The notes under the pieces were generated by a model. That model was not told the DNA's origin. It saw only the letters and a list, made by a program, of their open reading frames with translations, and ran no database searches. This document shows, in pieces, positions 6,271 through 7,393 of a DNA stretch of 7,393 bases. The position numbers were made by a program, and so were the translations under genes. This stretch comes from Oscillospiraceae bacterium (GTDB taxonomy: Bacteria > Bacillota > Clostridia > Oscillospirales > Acutalibacteraceae). Location of the stretch: NCBI GenBank assembly GCA_031262125.1, contig JAISII010000181.1, positions 1-7,393 on the forward strand, written 5' to 3'. The stretch's first letter is position 1; each line of letters begins with the position of its first letter.

Positions 6271-6780
6271 ATGCAAGGTATAAACACCGAAAATAAAATC
6301 TTAAATATCGTTATGGTAGAGCCGGAAATCCCCCAAAACACGGGCAATGTGGCACGTACCTGTGCCGCAACCGGGGCAAGGCTGCATTTGGTTGAGCCGA
6401 TGGGCTTTAGGGTAGACGACAAAAAGCTAAAACGTGCGGGGCTTGATTATTGGCATTTGCTGGACATTACATATTATGAAAGCTTGGACGATTTTTTTGC
6501 AAAAACTGCCGGCGGCAAATATTACTATTTTTCTACAAAAGCGAAGCACACCTACACCGAGGTTGAGTACAAAAGCGGCGACTTTTTGCTTTTTGGGAAG
6601 GAAACCGCAGGCCTGCCCGAAGCTTTGCTTAAACAAAACCCAAACACAACCGTGCGGATTCCTATGATTTCGGACGCCCGCAGTTTAAATTTGTCAAACT
6701 CGGTGGCAATTGGGGCGTATGAAGTTTTGCGGCAATGGGGCTTCCCAAAGCTTAAAAATTTTGGGGAATTAACACTTTGA
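6271..6780 (+). CDS. trmL: tRNA (cytidine/uridine-34 2'-O)-methyltransferase TrmL
   Basis: A 169-residue SPOUT-class methyltransferase. The N-terminal VEPEIPQNTGNVART (16-30) and the knot motifs FGKETAGLP (108-116) and RIPM (129-132) with ARSLNLSNSVAIGAYE (136-151) are those of TrmL (YibK). The enzyme uses S-adenosylmethionine to methylate the 2'-OH of the wobble nucleotide of leucine tRNAs and works as a homodimer in the cytoplasm; the trefoil knot forms the cofactor site. It is about ten residues longer than many homologues at the N-terminus (MQGINTENKI before LNIVMVEPEI). The ATG at 6271 is kept because AAGG lies 7 nt upstream and no nearer start exists before the conserved region. It is a single-gene unit under the promoter at 6138. 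Confidence 0.95.
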   Translation: MQGINTENKILNIVMVEPEIPQNTGNVARTCAATGARLHLVEPMGFRVDDKKLKRAGLDYWHLLDITYYESLDDFFAKTAGGKYYYFSTKAKHTYTEVEYKSGDFLLFGKETAGLPEALLKQNPNTTVRIPMISDARSLNLSNSVAIGAYEVLRQWGFPKLKNFGELTL

Positions 6781-6801
6781 AACTATTGTAGATAAACAAT
6801 C

Positions 6802-6839
6802 ACAAATTTGTTGACAAAACAAGACAAAATTTGTACAAA
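6802..6839 (+). promoter_or_regulatory. promoter-like sequence with two palindromes at the edge of the repeat element
   Basis: TTGACA (6811-6816), a perfect -35, is followed after 17 bp by TACAAA (6834-6839). The palindrome ACAAATTTGT (6802-6811) touches the -35, and ACAAAATTTGT (6824-6834) touches the -10, about two helical turns apart. The last bases of the -10 belong to the terminal repeat of the 195-bp element. Whether it is active is unknown. Confidence 0.35.
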
Positions 6840-7030
6840 CCACCCCGTCTTCGCTAAAGCGAAGCCACCCCTCCCCGGAGGGGAATTTTCCCGCATCGCC
6901 GAGACTTTGGGCTGGTACCGGTGTTTGTCTATGTAAAATATAACTGTGTGGTTTGCTATTAGTCTATTGTTTGTGCAAATATTCCCCTCCGAGGAGGGGT
7001 GGCGTGGCGTAGCCACGACGGGGTGGTTTG
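6836..7030. mobile_element. 195-bp MITE-like element with perfect 14-bp terminal inverted repeats
   Basis: The ends are CAAACCACCCCGTC (6836-6849) and its exact reverse complement (7017-7030). Each end continues inward with the same two hairpins. Left: CTTCGC-TAAA-GCGAAG (6849-6864) and CCCCTCC-CC-GGAGGGG (6868-6883). Right, minus strand: CGTGGC-TAC-GCCACG (7017-7003) and CCCCTCC-TC-GGAGGGG (6999-6984). The similarity between ends therefore spans nearly 50 bp, up to about 6885 and 6981. The core of about 95 bp has no hairpin of this type and no gene. No target duplication is evident in the immediate flanks. It is non-autonomous; a transposase or other mover would have to act in trans. Confidence 0.8.
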
Positions 7031-7109
7031 CCAACCCCACTTCGTTAAAAATTTAACGTGATATTTACTAAAAAAATTAATATTTTTATATAAAAATTTA
7101 AATAAATTG

Positions 7110-7138
7110 TTGAAATTATTTTTAGTTTGTGTTACTAT
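7110..7138 (+). promoter_or_regulatory. sigma-A promoter of the glutamate synthase-like gene, extended -10
   Basis: TTGAAA (7110-7115) and TACTAT (7133-7138) are 17 bp apart. TG at 7130-7131 gives an extended -10 (TGTTACTAT), closely resembling the one before the MFS gene. Transcription would start near 7145. Confidence 0.7.
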
Positions 7139-7144
7139 ATCAAG

Positions 7145-7223
7145 TAATGGAGGGCTATGCCCAAAATTCGGCTGACGCAATGGCGCGTGCAAACTGCCGA
7201 TAATTAAAATTACGGAGGAAAAA
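7145..7223 (+). promoter_or_regulatory. structured mRNA leader with two alternative stems, possible cis-regulatory RNA
   Basis: A short hairpin GGGC-TAT-GCCC (7152-7162) is followed by TCGGC (7168-7172), which can pair with GCCGA (7196-7200). The same GCCGA segment also offers CCG (7197-7199) plus TAAT (7201-7204) to pair with ATTA-CGG (7209-7215). That second pairing takes in the first bases of the Shine-Dalgarno sequence CGGAGG. The two stems exclude each other, as in translational switches. It does not match any riboswitch consensus I can recall, so ligand and function are open. Confidence 0.45.
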
Positions 7224-7393
7224 ATGAATCTTTATTCTAAGACCAATGACGTTCTTAACACAGTCAACCGTGGGGACCCGTGCGAATCCGGGCTTTGCAC
7301 ACTTTGCCGTGCAGATTGCAAAGGCAAGTGCGAAACTTGGATGGCATCTATGAAGGGCCGCAAGCTGCTTTATCCACGGGATTTCGGCACGGT
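7224..7393 (+). CDS. FMN-binding glutamate synthase family protein, N-terminal fragment (3' end outside the window)
   Basis: The ATG at 7224 follows GGAGG by 5 nt; 56 complete codons are visible before the window ends. The fragment contains ESGLCTLCRADCKGKCETW (21-39) and GRKLLYPRDFGT (45-56), the N-terminal pattern SG-x-C-x2-C-x3-C-x-G-x-CE followed by a YP-x2-FG motif seen in FMN-binding glutamate synthase family proteins of anaerobes. The expected missing part is the FMN-binding TIM barrel related to the GltB synthase domain, which makes glutamate from 2-oxoglutarate and ammonia; the true substrate is not proven for this subfamily. Five cysteines (20, 25, 28, 32, 36) suggest a metal or Fe-S site at the N-terminus. 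It has its own promoter and a structured leader. Confidence is limited by the short visible length. Confidence 0.75.
   Translation, partial: MNLYSKTNDVLNTVNRGDPCESGLCTLCRADCKGKCETWMASMKGRKLLYPRDFGT

Larger units (their letters stand above)
6781..7223. other. 443-bp intergenic region with a mobile-type repeat, two candidate promoters and a structured leader
   Basis: There is no coding sequence. From left to right it holds twin ACAAA(A)TTTGT palindromes over a promoter-like sequence (6802-6839), a 195-bp palindromic element (6836-7030), a 7-bp inverted repeat CGTTAAA-AA-TTTAACG (7043-7058), a promoter (7110-7138) and an mRNA leader (about 7145-7223). No GC-rich terminator is seen right after trmL. 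Confidence 0.7.

Noticed and set aside
6783..7192. Minus-strand frames across the trmL-glutamate synthase spacer
   Set aside because: They consist mainly of the palindromic element and AT-rich DNA, with no family similarity and no ribosome binding site; the element is repetitive non-coding DNA.
7145..7223. Match to a known riboswitch such as c-di-GMP (GEMM), glutamine or ppGpp classes
   Set aside because: A GACGCAAT string recalls GEMM, but the other conserved GEMM blocks are missing, and the leader is too short or lacks the core of the other classes. It is kept only as an unassigned structured leader.

Overview
The window looks like chromosomal DNA from a low-GC Gram-positive anaerobe of the class Clostridia, most likely an Oscillospirales-type gut lineage. 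This rests on strong AGGAGG-type ribosome binding sites, sigma-A promoters with 17-bp spacing (two with extended -10 boxes), very AT-rich intergenic DNA, and the gene set: a DUF3656-containing U32 family protein, a Mef-like MFS exporter, AIM24/TIGR00266, TrmL and an FMN-binding glutamate synthase family protein. The palindromic intergenic repeats are also of a kind I associate with that group. The lineage is an inference; there is no rRNA or marker gene here.

Layout. 1-1283 (+): C-terminal part of a U32 'peptidase' with DUF3656 and a four-cysteine motif, cut by the left edge. 1284-1611: AT-rich spacer with a good promoter and an unusual start region. 1612-2892 (+): MFS efflux transporter. 2897-3024: composite palindromic repeat. 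3046-4953 (+): O-antigen ligase/polymerase-like membrane protein with a TTG start. 4954-5116: two AT-rich hairpins, a promoter whose spacer is a perfect 11-bp inverted repeat, and a GC-rich 5' hairpin. 5117-5800 (+): AIM24/TIGR00266 protein, followed by a bidirectional terminator. 5916-6098 (-): 60-residue membrane protein with a four-glycine zipper. A divergent spacer carries the promoter of trmL (6271-6780, +). 6781-7223: a second, 195-bp MITE-like palindromic element, a promoter and a structured leader. 7224 to the right edge (+): start of an FMN-binding glutamate synthase family protein with a cysteine-rich N-terminus.

How the parts relate. I see no single operon or pathway. The genes sit as mostly single transcription units with their own promoters: housekeeping RNA modification (trmL, possibly the U32 protein), envelope or export functions (MFS, Wzy-like protein, glycine-zipper protein), a protein of unclear role (AIM24) and nitrogen metabolism (glutamate synthase-like). 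The main non-genic content is a dispersed palindromic repeat family. It is present as four half-units in two elements, and the hairpin stems differ in sequence between units while staying complementary. The second point of interest is the leader of the glutamate synthase-like gene, which can form two mutually exclusive stems, one of them involving the Shine-Dalgarno sequence. I found no CRISPR array, tRNA, rRNA, transposase, phage gene or defence system, and no convincing multi-gene novel system.
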